Part shown: positions 17,091 through 26,424 of the stretch, piece after piece
Layout: every line of letters begins with the position of its first letter
How positions within the stretch are numbered: the first letter of the stretch is position 1
Assembly: GCA_045134375.1 (NCBI GenBank)
Contig: JBGUVL010000046.1
Coordinates: 1-49,453, forward strand
DNA length: 49,453 bases
DNA from: JBGUVL01 sp045134375
GTDB taxonomy: Bacteria > Bacillota_I > Bacilli_A > Erysipelotrichales > Erysipelotrichaceae
Direction: 5' to 3'
The notes under the pieces: model-generated
Told to the model about the DNA's origin: nothing
What the model saw: the letters and a program-made list of their open reading frames with translations, nothing else
Databases searched by the model: none
Translations under genes and position numbers: made by a program

Positions 17091-19382
17091 ATGGCAAAGA
17101 AAAAGACTAGAAAAAAAAGTGACCATAATTTTATCGATAGTGAAGTTACTTTGTATATCTATTCTTTGCTGATGATTGTATTATCGATAATTGGGATACT
17201 AGAGGTGGGAATCGTTGGATCCTTTTTGACGAAATGCATTCAGGTCATTGTTGGTAATATGTATGGAATCTTTTATACTGTTATTATTATTTTAGCCGTG
17301 TTGATGATGAAGGATCATACTTTATCACAGATTAAGGTAAAGTATTATATTGGATGGAGCGTAATGTTTACTGCTTGGTTACTATTTTGTGCGATTCCAC
17401 AGGATCCAACCATTAGCGGAATGCATGTATTTAATGTTTATGCTACGCATTTACATTTGATTATGCAAGGTAAAATGGCAATTGGAGGAGGATTATTAGG
17501 AGCTTTGCTTTACAGTATCTCTTCTTTGCTATTTGATCGCATAGGTACCTATATTGTTATCGTCTTTCTTATTTTACTTGGTTTGCTGTTAATGATAAAA
17601 AAAGAGTGGGTAGAACGAGCGATTTCCTTCTTTCAAAGGACTCGTAATAAGGTTACCGATGGAATTCGTGTAAAACAGGAGACTCGTCAACAAAAGAAAG
17701 AAGAAAAACATTGGGAAAAGCAAAATGCTGAAATGAAAGAAAAAAGTAAAAAATTTGCTTTTATTGATTATAATGATTTTCAACAGGAAACTTTGTTTGA
17801 AGAAACGGTAGACAGAAAAGATGGATCCTACCGAAATTCTTTATTTATTGATGTGAATGATGTTATGGAAGCGGAGGAGGAAAAAAATCTTTCTTCGAAT
17901 GAAAATGAGAAAAGAAATACGACCAATAATGATGAGAAAGAAAAATATCTCGTTGATTTTAAAAATTATCGTTTGCCTCCATTGCGTTTATTAAAAGCAG
18001 GAGAGAAGAAGCGTTCTAACATGAATAGTAGCGCGGCAAATGAAAGTGGGAAACAATTAGTGGAGATCTTAGATCAATTTGGAGTAAAGGTAACATTAGT
18101 TGATACTCATATTGGACCTAGTGTTACTAAATTTGAATTACGGCCTGAAAATGGTGTTCGTGTGAATCGTATTAGTAATTTACAGCAGGATATAAAAATG
18201 GGATTAGCAGCAAAGGATATTCGTATTGAAGCGCCGATTCCGGGGAAAAGCACGGTAGGAATTGAAATTCCAAATCAGGAGAAAACCACAGTTTCAATGC
18301 GGGATCTGATGAAGTCCATCCCGGTAGGAAATGAAGATAAAAAATTGCTATTTGCTTTGGGAAAAGATTTAATTGGAAATTGTGTATACGGAGAACTGAA
18401 TAAGATGCCGCATTTATTGATTGCAGGTGCCACAGGAAGTGGGAAATCAGTTTGTGTAAATTCAATCATTACTTCTATTTTGATGCGCACGAAACCAGAT
18501 GAAGTGAAAATGTTATTGATTGATCCTAAAAAAGTCGAATTTACTCAATATTCGCAGATTCCACATTTGATTGGCCCTGTGATAACGAGTGGCGAAGAAG
18601 CTAGTCGAGCGCTGAAAGTAATCGTTAAAATGATGGATGATCGTTATGATTTATTCTCTAAGCTTGGAGTAAGAAATATAAGTGGATACAATAAATATTT
18701 AAAGGAACATCCAGAAGAACCGCTTTCTAAAATGCCGTTTATTATGGTTGTGATTGACGAACTTGCTGATTTGATGTTAGTTGCTGCGAAAGAAGTAGAG
18801 GCTAGCATACAACGTATTACACAGTTAGCACGTGCGGCTGGGATTCATTTAATAGTAGCAACACAGCGTCCTTCGGTAGACGTTATTACTGGTGTGATTA
18901 AAGCTAATATACCGAGTCGTATTGCATTTGCGGTAAAGAGTGCAGTTGATTCTAGAACGATTTTAGATCAACAAGGTGCAGAAAAATTGCTTGGATATGG
19001 CGATATGCTTTATATCCCAGTTGGTGAGCAGGTGGCAACTCGTGTCCAAGGATGTTTTGTTTCCGATGAAGAAGTAAATGCAATTTGTGAATATTGTAGT
19101 GCACAATCATTACCTCGTTATGATGATATTTTCCTTCGCTTAGAAGAAGTTGATTCCACTGCAGGAACAGTGAATGATTTTGATGATCCATTATATGATG
19201 AAGTAAGAAGTTTTGTCATAACTTCCCAAAAAGCAAGCACCTCCTACATACAGCGAAAATTTTCGATTGGTTACTCTAGAGCAGCAAGATTAATTGATTC
19301 ATTAGAAGCAAATGGAGTAGTTGGCCCAGCTAGAGGAAGCAAACCAAGAGAAGTCTTTATTAAAATGGAAGAAGAAAACTAA
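17091..19382 (+). CDS. ftsK: DNA translocase FtsK/SpoIIIE
   Basis: This membrane-anchored hexameric motor pumps chromosomal DNA through the division or sporulation septum. The 763-residue protein has about four membrane segments in residues 20-170, a charged linker (170-300), an alpha/beta motor with Walker A AGATGSGKS (445-453) and Walker B IMVVIDELADL. A C-terminal gamma winged helix (TSYIQRKFSIGYSRAARLIDSLE) reads polar DNA sequences. The length is normal for SpoIIIE. GGGGGAG precedes the ATG, 23 bases after rnj, so they are co-transcribed. Whether it serves division, sporulation or both cannot be decided here. Confidence 0.95.
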   Translation: MAKKKTRKKSDHNFIDSEVTLYIYSLLMIVLSIIGILEVGIVGSFLTKCIQVIVGNMYGIFYTVIIILAVLMMKDHTLSQIKVKYYIGWSVMFTAWLLFCAIPQDPTISGMHVFNVYATHLHLIMQGKMAIGGGLLGALLYSISSLLFDRIGTYIVIVFLILLGLLLMIKKEWVERAISFFQRTRNKVTDGIRVKQETRQQKKEEKHWEKQNAEMKEKSKKFAFIDYNDFQQETLFEETVDRKDGSYRNSLFIDVNDVMEAEEEKNLSSNENEKRNTTNNDEKEKYLVDFKNYRLPPLRLLKAGEKKRSNMNSSAANESGKQLVEILDQFGVKVTLVDTHIGPSVTKFELRPENGVRVNRISNLQQDIKMGLAAKDIRIEAPIPGKSTVGIEIPNQEKTTVSMRDLMKSIPVGNEDKKLLFALGKDLIGNCVYGELNKMPHLLIAGATGSGKSVCVNSIITSILMRTKPDEVKMLLIDPKKVEFTQYSQIPHLIGPVITSGEEASRALKVIVKMMDDRYDLFSKLGVRNISGYNKYLKEHPEEPLSKMPFIMVVIDELADLMLVAAKEVEASIQRITQLARAAGIHLIVATQRPSVDVITGVIKANIPSRIAFAVKSAVDSRTILDQQGAEKLLGYGDMLYIPVGEQVATRVQGCFVSDEEVNAICEYCSAQSLPRYDDIFLRLEEVDSTAGTVNDFDDPLYDEVRSFVITSQKASTSYIQRKFSIGYSRAARLIDSLEANGVVGPARGSKPREVFIKMEEEN

Positions 19383-19403
19383 AAACTGTGAAAAACAGTT
19401 TTT
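19381..19403 (+). terminator. weak hairpin between ftsK and the M16 pair
   Basis: AAAAACTG pairs with CAGTTTTT around a 7-base loop directly at the ftsK stop. All stem pairs but two are A-T, so it may act as a partial terminator or mRNA end stabiliser. Confidence 0.4.
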
Positions 19404-19448
19404 ATGTTTTTCACTAGGTTAATACTAATAGAGGAAAGGATGTCGATC

Positions 19449-20690
19449 ATGAAAAATATAACGTTGATCAAACAACATAAATTTAAAAATACAATCGTCA
19501 GTATGCGTTTTTTAATGCCTTTGGAAGCAAAGAAAATACTGCCTAGAATGGTTCTTGCTAACTTATTGAACGATGTTTGTGAACGCTATGATACAAAACA
19601 GAAAGTTAGTATGCGATTGGATGAAATGTATGGCAGCACTCTTCAGATTAGCAGTAGTGTTGTGGGAAATGCGCAAGTGATTTCAGCAAGTATAAAAAGT
19701 ATTCATTCCTCTTTCTTAGAAAAAGAAGAAAATATGTTGGAACAGCAGTTTGCGTTACTGTATGAGTTTTTATTGCGTCCATTAAGGAAAGAAGGTCATT
19801 TTCTTTTGGAACGTTTGGAAGAAGCAAAGCGAATCCAACGAGATTATATGCAAAGAATTGATGATGATCCTAATTCTTTCTGTATGAATGAGGCATTTAA
19901 AATTGCTGGAAGAGGACAACCTTTAGGGATAGGTGTTGATCTGACTTACGAAGAATTAAATGATATTTCCTTATCCATGGTGGAAGCGGAATATGAATCT
20001 CTGATTACCAAAGCCAAAGTGGATCTATTAGTCTTTGGTAATGTAGAGGAAAACGAAGTCAATCAATTATGTGAAAAATATTTTTCTTTATTGCTTCAAC
20101 ATGAAAATAAAATAACAGTGGATTATTGTTTAAAAAAAGATGAAATGAAACCTCGCTTTTATGGTTATAAAGATATTTCACAGAGTTATATCACTAGTAT
20201 TTATGCTACAAATTTGAGTAATAGTGACAGTGATTTTAAAGCGCTACGGGTTGCTAATGCAATATTTGGACAGTTACCATCATCACTGTTGTTTCAAAAT
20301 GTACGAGAAAAAAACAGTTTATGTTATTCGATTTATTCCGGTATTAATCCATATGATGGGATTATTGGAGTAAGTACCGGAGTGGATAAAAAAAATATTG
20401 ATAAAACTTTATCGTTAATTGAAGAACAGTACAAAAAAATGATACGCTCTGATTATGATGATGAATTATTAGAAACAAGTAAAAAAATGATTATTGATTC
20501 TCTTCGTTCATCAAATGATAATATGAATTCTATTATGGCTCTTGCTTATCGAAATGTAATTTTGCATCAACAAGAAACACTTGAGGATATCATTGAAGGG
20601 ATTCGAACCGTGAGTAGAGAGGATGTTGATCGTGTTATGCAAAAAGTTCAATATGTAACCTCATACATATTAACGCAGAAAGAAGGATAA
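19449..20690 (+). CDS. ymfF: M16 family peptidase-like protein, inactive partner (YmfF type)
   Basis: The protein of about 413 residues has the M16 (insulinase-like) fold but no HxxEH zinc motif in its N-terminal half. It keeps the C-terminal R/Y element (VREKNSLCYSIYS), as expected for the non-catalytic half of a two-protein M16 enzyme such as YmfF/YmfH. It is followed five bases later by the catalytic partner. Start 19449 is chosen because AAAGG lies nine bases upstream; two earlier in-frame starts (19404, 19440) either lack a site or overlap it. Substrate unknown. It probably forms a clamshell-like heterodimer in the cytoplasm, since no signal peptide is visible. Confidence 0.85.
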   Translation: MKNITLIKQHKFKNTIVSMRFLMPLEAKKILPRMVLANLLNDVCERYDTKQKVSMRLDEMYGSTLQISSSVVGNAQVISASIKSIHSSFLEKEENMLEQQFALLYEFLLRPLRKEGHFLLERLEEAKRIQRDYMQRIDDDPNSFCMNEAFKIAGRGQPLGIGVDLTYEELNDISLSMVEAEYESLITKAKVDLLVFGNVEENEVNQLCEKYFSLLLQHENKITVDYCLKKDEMKPRFYGYKDISQSYITSIYATNLSNSDSDFKALRVANAIFGQLPSSLLFQNVREKNSLCYSIYSGINPYDGIIGVSTGVDKKNIDKTLSLIEEQYKKMIRSDYDDELLETSKKMIIDSLRSSNDNMNSIMALAYRNVILHQQETLEDIIEGIRTVSREDVDRVMQKVQYVTSYILTQKEG

Positions 20691-20695
20691 AATAT

Positions 20696-21973
20696 ATGAA
20701 AGAAATATATAACGAAAGATTTCAAGAGCGATATTACACGGAAATATTAGATAATGGACTTCAAGTTGTCTTGTGGCAAAAACCGGATTTTGAAAAATCT
20801 TTTTTTCTCATGGCAACGCCATTAGGGGCTTTGGATCTAAACCAAGAAGGAGAAGGCAAGACGTATTGTTTTCCTGCAGGAATTGCTCATTTTTTAGAAC
20901 ATAAGATGTTTGAAGATGAGGATAAAGATGTTATGGAATTTTTTGCTAAAATGGGTGCCAATGTCAATGCGTTTACATCGTATCATGAAACAGCGTATTA
21001 TTTTTCCAGTACGAAAGATCCGAAAGAACCGTTAAATCTTTTGCTCGATTTTGTACAAGAATTAAAAATTACTGAGAAATCAGTAGAAAAAGAAAAAGGA
21101 ATTATTATTCAAGAATTGGAAATGTATCAACAAATGAGTGATGCTCGGATCATTAACGAAACATTACAGGCTTTATATAAAGAACATCCTCTTATCTATG
21201 ATATTGGAGGTGATGCAGAAAGTGTAACTGCGATTACAAAATCGCAACTTGAGCAATGTTATAATTTGAATTATCATCCTTCTCGTATGGTACTTATTGG
21301 AGTTAGCGGTAGTGATCCGGAAACATTGATGGAAACGATTAAGGAAAATCAATCGAAGAAACCATTTGTACCAATCACAAAAGTGAAACGTAAAGAATAT
21401 CAAGAACAGATACAAGTATACGAGAAAAAACGCCAAATATTTATGGATGTCAGTATACCCAAAATAAATTTATCATTTAAAATGGAAGGAATTGCTGATG
21501 CTCATGAAAGAAACCGTATGGAATGGTGCTATAAAATGCTGTTTGACTTATATTTTACTTCGCTAAATCCAAAATTCCAAAGTTGGCTAGATGAAGAAAT
21601 CATAAACGATTCATTCTATTTTGAAATTGATTTTGGTAGTGACTATGGACTCATTATGTTTTATAGTGAAACCAACAAAATTAATCAATTTAAAGATATG
21701 ATTTTTAATGTGTTACGCCAAATTGATGATATTGATGAAAATAAGCTTTCTTTATTGAGAAAACGTTATTTTGGACAAAATATCAATGCATTAAATGATC
21801 ATAAGAAAATTGCGGTTAATTATATGCGTAATTATTTTGCTGGACTTGATTTCTTTTCTTCTTTAGAAGTGGTTGAAAACATACAAAAACAAGATTTGTT
21901 GGATGCAGTAAAAAGAATTCAACGGAATCATTATTCCGAAGTCGTAATTTATCCAAATGCTAGTAATACATAG
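20696..21973 (+). CDS. ymfH: M16 family zinc peptidase, catalytic partner (YmfH type)
   Basis: The 425-residue protein carries the inverted zinc motif HFLEH (HxxEH) near residue 65, with a downstream Glu in IIIQELEMY, as in active M16 peptidases. It follows the inactive partner by five bases. The pair recalls processing proteases that degrade or trim peptides, with the exact substrate unknown. In Bacillus the homologues lie downstream of spoIIIE, as here. No signal peptide or membrane segment is seen. A terminator follows, so this is probably the end of the rnj-ftsK-M16 cluster. Confidence 0.9.
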   Translation: MKEIYNERFQERYYTEILDNGLQVVLWQKPDFEKSFFLMATPLGALDLNQEGEGKTYCFPAGIAHFLEHKMFEDEDKDVMEFFAKMGANVNAFTSYHETAYYFSSTKDPKEPLNLLLDFVQELKITEKSVEKEKGIIIQELEMYQQMSDARIINETLQALYKEHPLIYDIGGDAESVTAITKSQLEQCYNLNYHPSRMVLIGVSGSDPETLMETIKENQSKKPFVPITKVKRKEYQEQIQVYEKKRQIFMDVSIPKINLSFKMEGIADAHERNRMEWCYKMLFDLYFTSLNPKFQSWLDEEIINDSFYFEIDFGSDYGLIMFYSETNKINQFKDMIFNVLRQIDDIDENKLSLLRKRYFGQNINALNDHKKIAVNYMRNYFAGLDFFSSLEVVENIQKQDLLDAVKRIQRNHYSEVVIYPNASNT

Positions 21974-21982
21974 TGATGTTAG

Positions 21983-22013
21983 AAAAAGTTCTTTTTGTAA
22001 AAAGGACTTTTTT
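21983..22013 (+). terminator. terminator after the M16 pair
   Basis: AAAAAGTTCTTTTT and AAAAAGGACTTTTT pair with a very small loop (one T-G wobble) and are followed by T residues. Confidence 0.7.
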
Positions 22014-22033
22014 AATACACCATTATTGACATT

Positions 22034-22061
22034 TTGAGAAAGCATAACTTTTTTTTATAAT
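22034..22061 (+). promoter_or_regulatory. promoter of the SSB-like gene
   Basis: TTGAGA at 22034-22039 and TATAAT at 22056-22061 are 16 bases apart. A perfect TTGACA at 22026 is 24 bases from the -10 and too far to be used with it. Confidence 0.55.
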
Positions 22062-22089
22062 ATGTTTGGGATACAGAGAAAGGAGAGAG

Positions 22090-22434
22090 ATGTTAAATTG
22101 TTTGACGATTGTAGGAAAGGTTGTAGAAAAACCAATCATGAAAGAAACCTCAAATGGAGTGAAATATACCACTTTATTAATTGATTGCAAACGTTCTTTT
22201 CGTAATGGAAATGGGGAATATGAACATGATATTATGAGTGCTACATTATGGAGAGGAATTGCAGAAAGTAGTGTTAATGTTTGTGAAAAGGGAACTTATG
22301 TAGCATTAAAAGCACGAATACAATCGCATCCATATACCAATGAGGAAGGGATTACCTATTACAACTATGATATCATTGCAGAACGGGTTTCTTTTTTAAC
22401 AAAAGAGGGAAGAGATTTGATATCATCGGATTAA
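22090..22434 (+). CDS. ssb: single-stranded DNA-binding protein, short form
   Basis: The 114-residue protein is a single OB-fold of the SSB family: LTIVGKVVEKPIMKE at the start, a central KRSFRNGNGEYEHDI loop and a final strand around YYNYDIIAERVSFL. It lacks the long flexible linker and acidic tail (DDDIPF type) through which SSB recruits repair proteins. It is therefore probably an accessory SSB, not the main replication protein, which would be expected beside rpsF/rpsR. The start has AGGAGAG directly upstream; the frame from 22066 lacks a good site. It is a single-gene transcript between its own promoter and a terminator. Confidence 0.8.
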   Translation: MLNCLTIVGKVVEKPIMKETSNGVKYTTLLIDCKRSFRNGNGEYEHDIMSATLWRGIAESSVNVCEKGTYVALKARIQSHPYTNEEGITYYNYDIIAERVSFLTKEGRDLISSD

Positions 22435-22442
22435 AAGCAAGA

Positions 22443-22470
22443 AAAAAAGCCTTCGTAATGAAGGCTTTTT
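22443..22470. terminator. bidirectional terminator between ssb and rpsD
   Basis: AAAAAGCCTTC and GAAGGCTTTTT pair perfectly around GTAAT, with A and T runs on both sides, serving the convergent genes. Confidence 0.85.
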
Positions 22471-22485
22471 AGCAAAAATCTGAAA

Positions 22486-23097
22486 CTATCGGTTGTAGTA
22501 TTCTACGACTAACAATTCGTTGATTTCTGAGTTCAGTTCAGCTCTTTCTGGCAAACGTACATATTTACCGCTCTTCTTTTCGTTATCAACATCAACAAAT
22601 GCTGGAGTGCTTAAAGTAGCTTCTAAAGCATCGTTAATAACTGCTAAGTTTAAAGATTTTTCTTTTACAGAAATGGTCTGACCTGGCTTAACCTGATAAG
22701 AAGGAATATCCACTTTCTTACCATCGACTAAGAAATGTCCGTGGTTTACTAACTGACGAGCTTGTCTTCTTGTAGTTGCAAATCCCATACGATATACTAG
22801 GTTATCTAATCTTGATTCTAACATGAATAAGAAGTTATGACCTGTCACACCTTCTAATTTGCTTGCTTTTACATAAGTGTTATAGAACTGGCGTTCATTG
22901 ATTCCGTACATATAACGAATTCTCTGTTTTTCTCTTAACTGAATACCATAGTTTGTTAATTTAACACGTTTTGTTGGTCCATGTTGACCTGGAGCATATT
23001 GACGCTGTTTACCTTTAGAAAATTCTTTTCCAGTTTCCAGAATTGAAAAACCTAAGCGTCGAGAGGTTTTTGTTACTGGTTTTGTGATTCTTGCCAT
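22486..23097 (-). CDS. rpsD: 30S ribosomal protein S4
   Basis: S4 binds 16S rRNA early in small-subunit assembly and in Bacillus represses its own mRNA. The 203-residue protein is full length, without a Cys zinc site near the start (the C-minus type). It has the S4 RNA-binding domain around residues 92-155 (ESRLDNLVYRMGFATTRRQARQ) and the C-terminal ELLVVEYYNR. It is transcribed alone, as in Bacillus, from a strong promoter with a leader of about 175 bases, which suggests the same autoregulation. GGAGG precedes the ATG. Confidence 0.97.
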   Translation of the reverse strand: MARITKPVTKTSRRLGFSILETGKEFSKGKQRQYAPGQHGPTKRVKLTNYGIQLREKQRIRYMYGINERQFYNTYVKASKLEGVTGHNFLFMLESRLDNLVYRMGFATTRRQARQLVNHGHFLVDGKKVDIPSYQVKPGQTISVKEKSLNLAVINDALEATLSTPAFVDVDNEKKSGKYVRLPERAELNSEINELLVVEYYNR

Positions 23098-23272
23098 GAT
23101 AATGACCTCCTTATTGTTTCACATCTCGTAAAAACAATAACATAGCAAATCATTAGAAACGGTGTTGATACAATCGATATCTTCGCTCTTAGGCAGCCGA
23201 GTTACGCAATATCCCGCTAATGCGTTATCAACGCGATGTGATCTAACTTTGCTTGCTGCTATCATTTTGACG
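23098..23272 (-). ncRNA. rpsD 5' leader, candidate S4 autoregulatory element
   Basis: The transcript predicted from the rpsD promoter has an untranslated leader of about 175 bases, richer in G+C than neighbouring intergenic DNA. It includes a GCGTT-ATC-AACGC type hairpin (23222-23234, read on the minus strand) and further GC segments upstream of the GGAGG site. Bacillus rpsD mRNA has a leader to which S4 binds. The position fits, but I could not verify the pseudoknot by eye. Confidence 0.5.
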
Positions 23273-23279
23273 CTAATAT

Positions 23280-23308
23280 ATTATATAAAAGGAACGTAAC
23301 AAAGTCAA
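23280..23308 (-). promoter_or_regulatory. rpsD promoter
   Basis: On the minus strand TTGACT (23303-23308) and TATAAT (23280-23285) are exactly 17 bases apart, a near-consensus housekeeping promoter. Confidence 0.8.
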
Positions 23309-23477
23309 TGTTAATTTAAAGATGATACATTTTAAGTGTTAAAATATTTTTTCTAAGAAGTTGATCCTATTTATTATATCAAGATTGTTACTACTCTGTT
23401 TTTTTGATAAATGATCAATAGACGTTACAATCTTTTTATTAATATGTGTAGATTGTGTCAATAATGACGAAATTTTA

Positions 23478-23486
23478 TGCTACAAT
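23478..23486 (+). promoter_or_regulatory. extended -10 promoter of ezrA-nifZ-thiI
   Basis: TGCTACAAT is an extended -10 element about 65 bases before the ezrA start. No good -35 is visible (TCAATA at the right spacing). Confidence 0.4.
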
Positions 23487-23552
23487 AAATAGTAGATTAA
23501 AATGCCCAATCGGTAGAATGAAATCATGATAGAAAAATAATGAGGTGTTAAT

Positions 23553-25295
23553 ATGGATGATTTTGTAAATAAATTTAAAAGCCAGATTTCAATGGAGATG
23601 ATTTTAATTGGATTGCTTATCCTTCTGGCAATTATTGTGATTTCCATTGTAATTCGTTCTTTGCGAATAAAAAAAGTGCGTGCTCAATTGAATGATCTGG
23701 AACTGAAATATAATGAATTAAAGGGGTATCCTCTGTCTTTTAAACTAAACAAAGCGATTGCTCTTTCAAAAGTGAATAAAGATATTTTAGAACAGGTGCA
23801 GGAATATCAGAAAAAATTTGATGAAGTTCAGGAAAAGTTAAAAGAGTATAGTGTTTTATTAGCAGAAATCGATGATTTTGTTTATTCAAAAAAAATAAAA
23901 AAAGCGCTTGAAAAAATCAATGAAGTAACTCCAATTGTGACAGAATGTGATAATAAAGTGCAGGAAATCGACTTACTTTTAAATGATGTGTTAGAACAGG
24001 AAAGTACACAACGTGCAAGTATCAACACGTTAAAGAATTCGTTTAGAGAATACAAGCGACACTATCATGAAAAGAGAGGGAGTTATCGACAAAGTGTGGA
24101 ATATATTGACGATGATATCAAACAAATTGAGAATATGTTCTCAATTTTTGAAGAGTGGATGTTTGCCTCTGAGTTTAATAAAGCAAATGAAAAACAGTTA
24201 GAAATTAAAGAATCATTGATTGAATTAAACAATTTTTTAACAAAGATACCTGGCTATTATGAGAAGGCCACAATCTTGCTTCCAGGTCTTTTGGATGAAA
24301 TTAAGCTAACTGCTTCTGCATTCATTGCTAAAGGAGGATATTTAAAGCATTTGGAAGTGGATCGAAATGTTGAAATCATTAATGATATGATAAGTGATGT
24401 CCTTCTAAAATTAAGTAAATGCAATTTAGATCGAGTAGAAGATACATTGGTTGATTGTGAAAAACGTATCCTGCTATTATCTGAGCAAATAGAAAAGGAA
24501 GAACATGCATTTGATGTTGTTAGTACAAAATTAGACGAATTATTTGTTCGTATTAAAGAATTAAATGTAAAAATTCAAGGAATCAAAGATATTTATGAAA
24601 AAGTAAATGAACGGTTTGGTTTTGAAAATTTAGGGATCACTTTAAAAACGATTGATGAACAACTTGATAATTTAAATCAAATGCGAGTGAAGTTAGAACA
24701 AGTATTGAAAGCACAAAGCGTTCCTTATTCTACCCTGATGATGTCTTATAATGAAGTGTTGCAGCAATGTGAAAAATTAGAACTATTAGCAAAAGATATG
24801 AAGAGCAAATTAGATAATGCGACAAGTGATGAAGCTCGTGCAAAAAAACAGTTAGTTAAACTGCAACTGATTGTGAATGAAATGCGTATCAAATTAGCGA
24901 AGCATCGATTGCCTTCGGTGGATGAAAAATTTGAAGCAGATATAAGAACAGCAAACATTTATATTGTTGACATTAAAGATATTTTAGATGAAGTCCCATT
25001 AAATGTAGAAAAATTGAATGCGAAATTAAAAGAAGCGATTGATTACATTTATACATTATACAATAGTGTGAATAATTTAGTGGGTATGTCAGTGATGGTG
25101 GAAAACGCAATATTGTTTGGTAATAAGTATCGTAGTGAATATCCTGAGATTGATTCTGAATTGACAAGGGCAGAATTATGTTTTACTAATGGACAGTATA
25201 CAAAATCATTGAAGATTGCGATTTCAGCAATCGAAAAGTTACATCCAGGCGCATATGAAAAACTGTTAGCGCAAGGAGGAAAAGAAAATGCATAA
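23553..25295 (+). CDS. ezrA: septation ring formation regulator EzrA
   Basis: EzrA limits FtsZ ring formation and helps coordinate division in Firmicutes. The 580-residue protein has one membrane segment near the N-terminus (MILIGLLILLAIIVISIVI, about 15-34) followed by KK-rich sequence. A long series of spectrin-like coiled-coil repeats fills the rest. Near the end ILFGNKYRSEYPEI corresponds to the conserved patch that in Bacillus EzrA reads close to YGNRYRS and targets the protein to midcell. Length is usual. GAGGTG precedes the ATG. Its end overlaps the nifZ start by eight bases, forming the same ezrA-nifZ-thiI order as in Bacillus. Confidence 0.9.
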   Translation: MDDFVNKFKSQISMEMILIGLLILLAIIVISIVIRSLRIKKVRAQLNDLELKYNELKGYPLSFKLNKAIALSKVNKDILEQVQEYQKKFDEVQEKLKEYSVLLAEIDDFVYSKKIKKALEKINEVTPIVTECDNKVQEIDLLLNDVLEQESTQRASINTLKNSFREYKRHYHEKRGSYRQSVEYIDDDIKQIENMFSIFEEWMFASEFNKANEKQLEIKESLIELNNFLTKIPGYYEKATILLPGLLDEIKLTASAFIAKGGYLKHLEVDRNVEIINDMISDVLLKLSKCNLDRVEDTLVDCEKRILLLSEQIEKEEHAFDVVSTKLDELFVRIKELNVKIQGIKDIYEKVNERFGFENLGITLKTIDEQLDNLNQMRVKLEQVLKAQSVPYSTLMMSYNEVLQQCEKLELLAKDMKSKLDNATSDEARAKKQLVKLQLIVNEMRIKLAKHRLPSVDEKFEADIRTANIYIVDIKDILDEVPLNVEKLNAKLKEAIDYIYTLYNSVNNLVGMSVMVENAILFGNKYRSEYPEIDSELTRAELCFTNGQYTKSLKIAISAIEKLHPGAYEKLLAQGGKENA

Positions 25296-26424
25296 TCAAG
25301 TATTTCTGGATTATGCATCTTGTACTCCTGTCAATGAGGAAGTATATAAAACTTATACAAAGCTAGTAAAAGATTGCTATATCAATTCGGAAGCCGTTTA
25401 TAAGCCGGGACTCGATGTGCATCGTTTAGTGGAGAAAAGTCGTTCCATGATAGCGGAGATGCTGCATGTAAAATCAGAGGAACTCATTTTTACTTCGGGA
25501 GCGAGTGAATCGAACAGTTTTGCGATTAAAGGCTATGCTTTTGCGAACGCTCATAAAGGAAAGCATTTGATTTCATCTGCAATGGAACATTCTAGCGTAC
25601 TGCATTCACTAGAACAATTAAGGGATCATTTTGGATTTTCCCTAACGTTGTTACCAGTAAATGAAAATGGAATTGTATCGTTGGACGATTTAAAAGCTGC
25701 TATGAGAGAAGATACGATTCTTGTTTCGATGATGGCGGTAAATAATGAAATTGGTAGTATTCAAGATATTAGTGCCATTGCTCAAATCGTCCATCAAAAT
25801 GCAAAAGCAAAGTTACATGTAGATGCCGTTCAAGCACTTGGTAAAATTGATTTGCATTTGTCCGATTGTGATATGGTAACTTTCACAGCACATAAAATAT
25901 ATGGGGTAAAAGGTTGTGGTATCTTATATCGAAAAAAGAACGTTACACTATTACCTTTAATCAATGGGGGACAACAAGAAAATGGCTTACGAGGTGGCAC
26001 ATTAAATGCGGCAAGTTGTATCGTGTTTGCGAAAACATTGCGACTGGCTTTAACAAAGCAACAACAGCATTATGATTATGTAAAAAAGTTGAATCAAACG
26101 GTGCGTGTAGAATTAGAGAAAATGTCGGATATTCGAATCAATTCGCCACGGAATGCTTGCCCGTATATTTTAAATTTTTCTTGTCTAGTGATTGGCAGTG
26201 AAATAATGATGAATGCTTTTAATGAAAAAGGAATCTGTGTTTCTACACAAAGTACATGTTCCTCAAGAACAAAAGCACCTTCCCATACTTTGACAGCGAT
26301 GGGATTGGATGAAAAAGTTACTTATGGTGCCGTTCGTGTTAGTTTTTCACATCTAACAACGATGGAAGATATAAACTATTTTATTGACAGTTTAAAGGAG
26401 ATTATTAATGAGTATAGAACATAA
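25288..26424 (+). CDS. nifZ: cysteine desulfurase (NifZ/IscS family)
   Basis: This PLP enzyme takes sulfur from cysteine as a persulfide and in this context passes it to ThiI for 4-thiouridine in tRNA. The 378-residue protein starts NQVFLDYASCTPVNEE and has the PLP lysine in TAHKIYGVKGCG. The persulfide Cys lies in the loop STQSTCSSR. The start is set by AAGGAGG within the end of ezrA. It overlaps the next gene by 17 bases, so translation is coupled. The pairing with thiI makes NifZ the better name than the general IscS/SufS enzymes. Confidence 0.92.
   Translation: MHNQVFLDYASCTPVNEEVYKTYTKLVKDCYINSEAVYKPGLDVHRLVEKSRSMIAEMLHVKSEELIFTSGASESNSFAIKGYAFANAHKGKHLISSAMEHSSVLHSLEQLRDHFGFSLTLLPVNENGIVSLDDLKAAMREDTILVSMMAVNNEIGSIQDISAIAQIVHQNAKAKLHVDAVQALGKIDLHLSDCDMVTFTAHKIYGVKGCGILYRKKNVTLLPLINGGQQENGLRGGTLNAASCIVFAKTLRLALTKQQQHYDYVKKLNQTVRVELEKMSDIRINSPRNACPYILNFSCLVIGSEIMMNAFNEKGICVSTQSTCSSRTKAPSHTLTAMGLDEKVTYGAVRVSFSHLTTMEDINYFIDSLKEIINEYRT

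Noticed and set aside
22026..22061. Perfect TTGACA with TATAAT as ssb promoter.
   Set aside because: The spacing is 24 bases, too long; TTGAGA eight bases further on gives 16.
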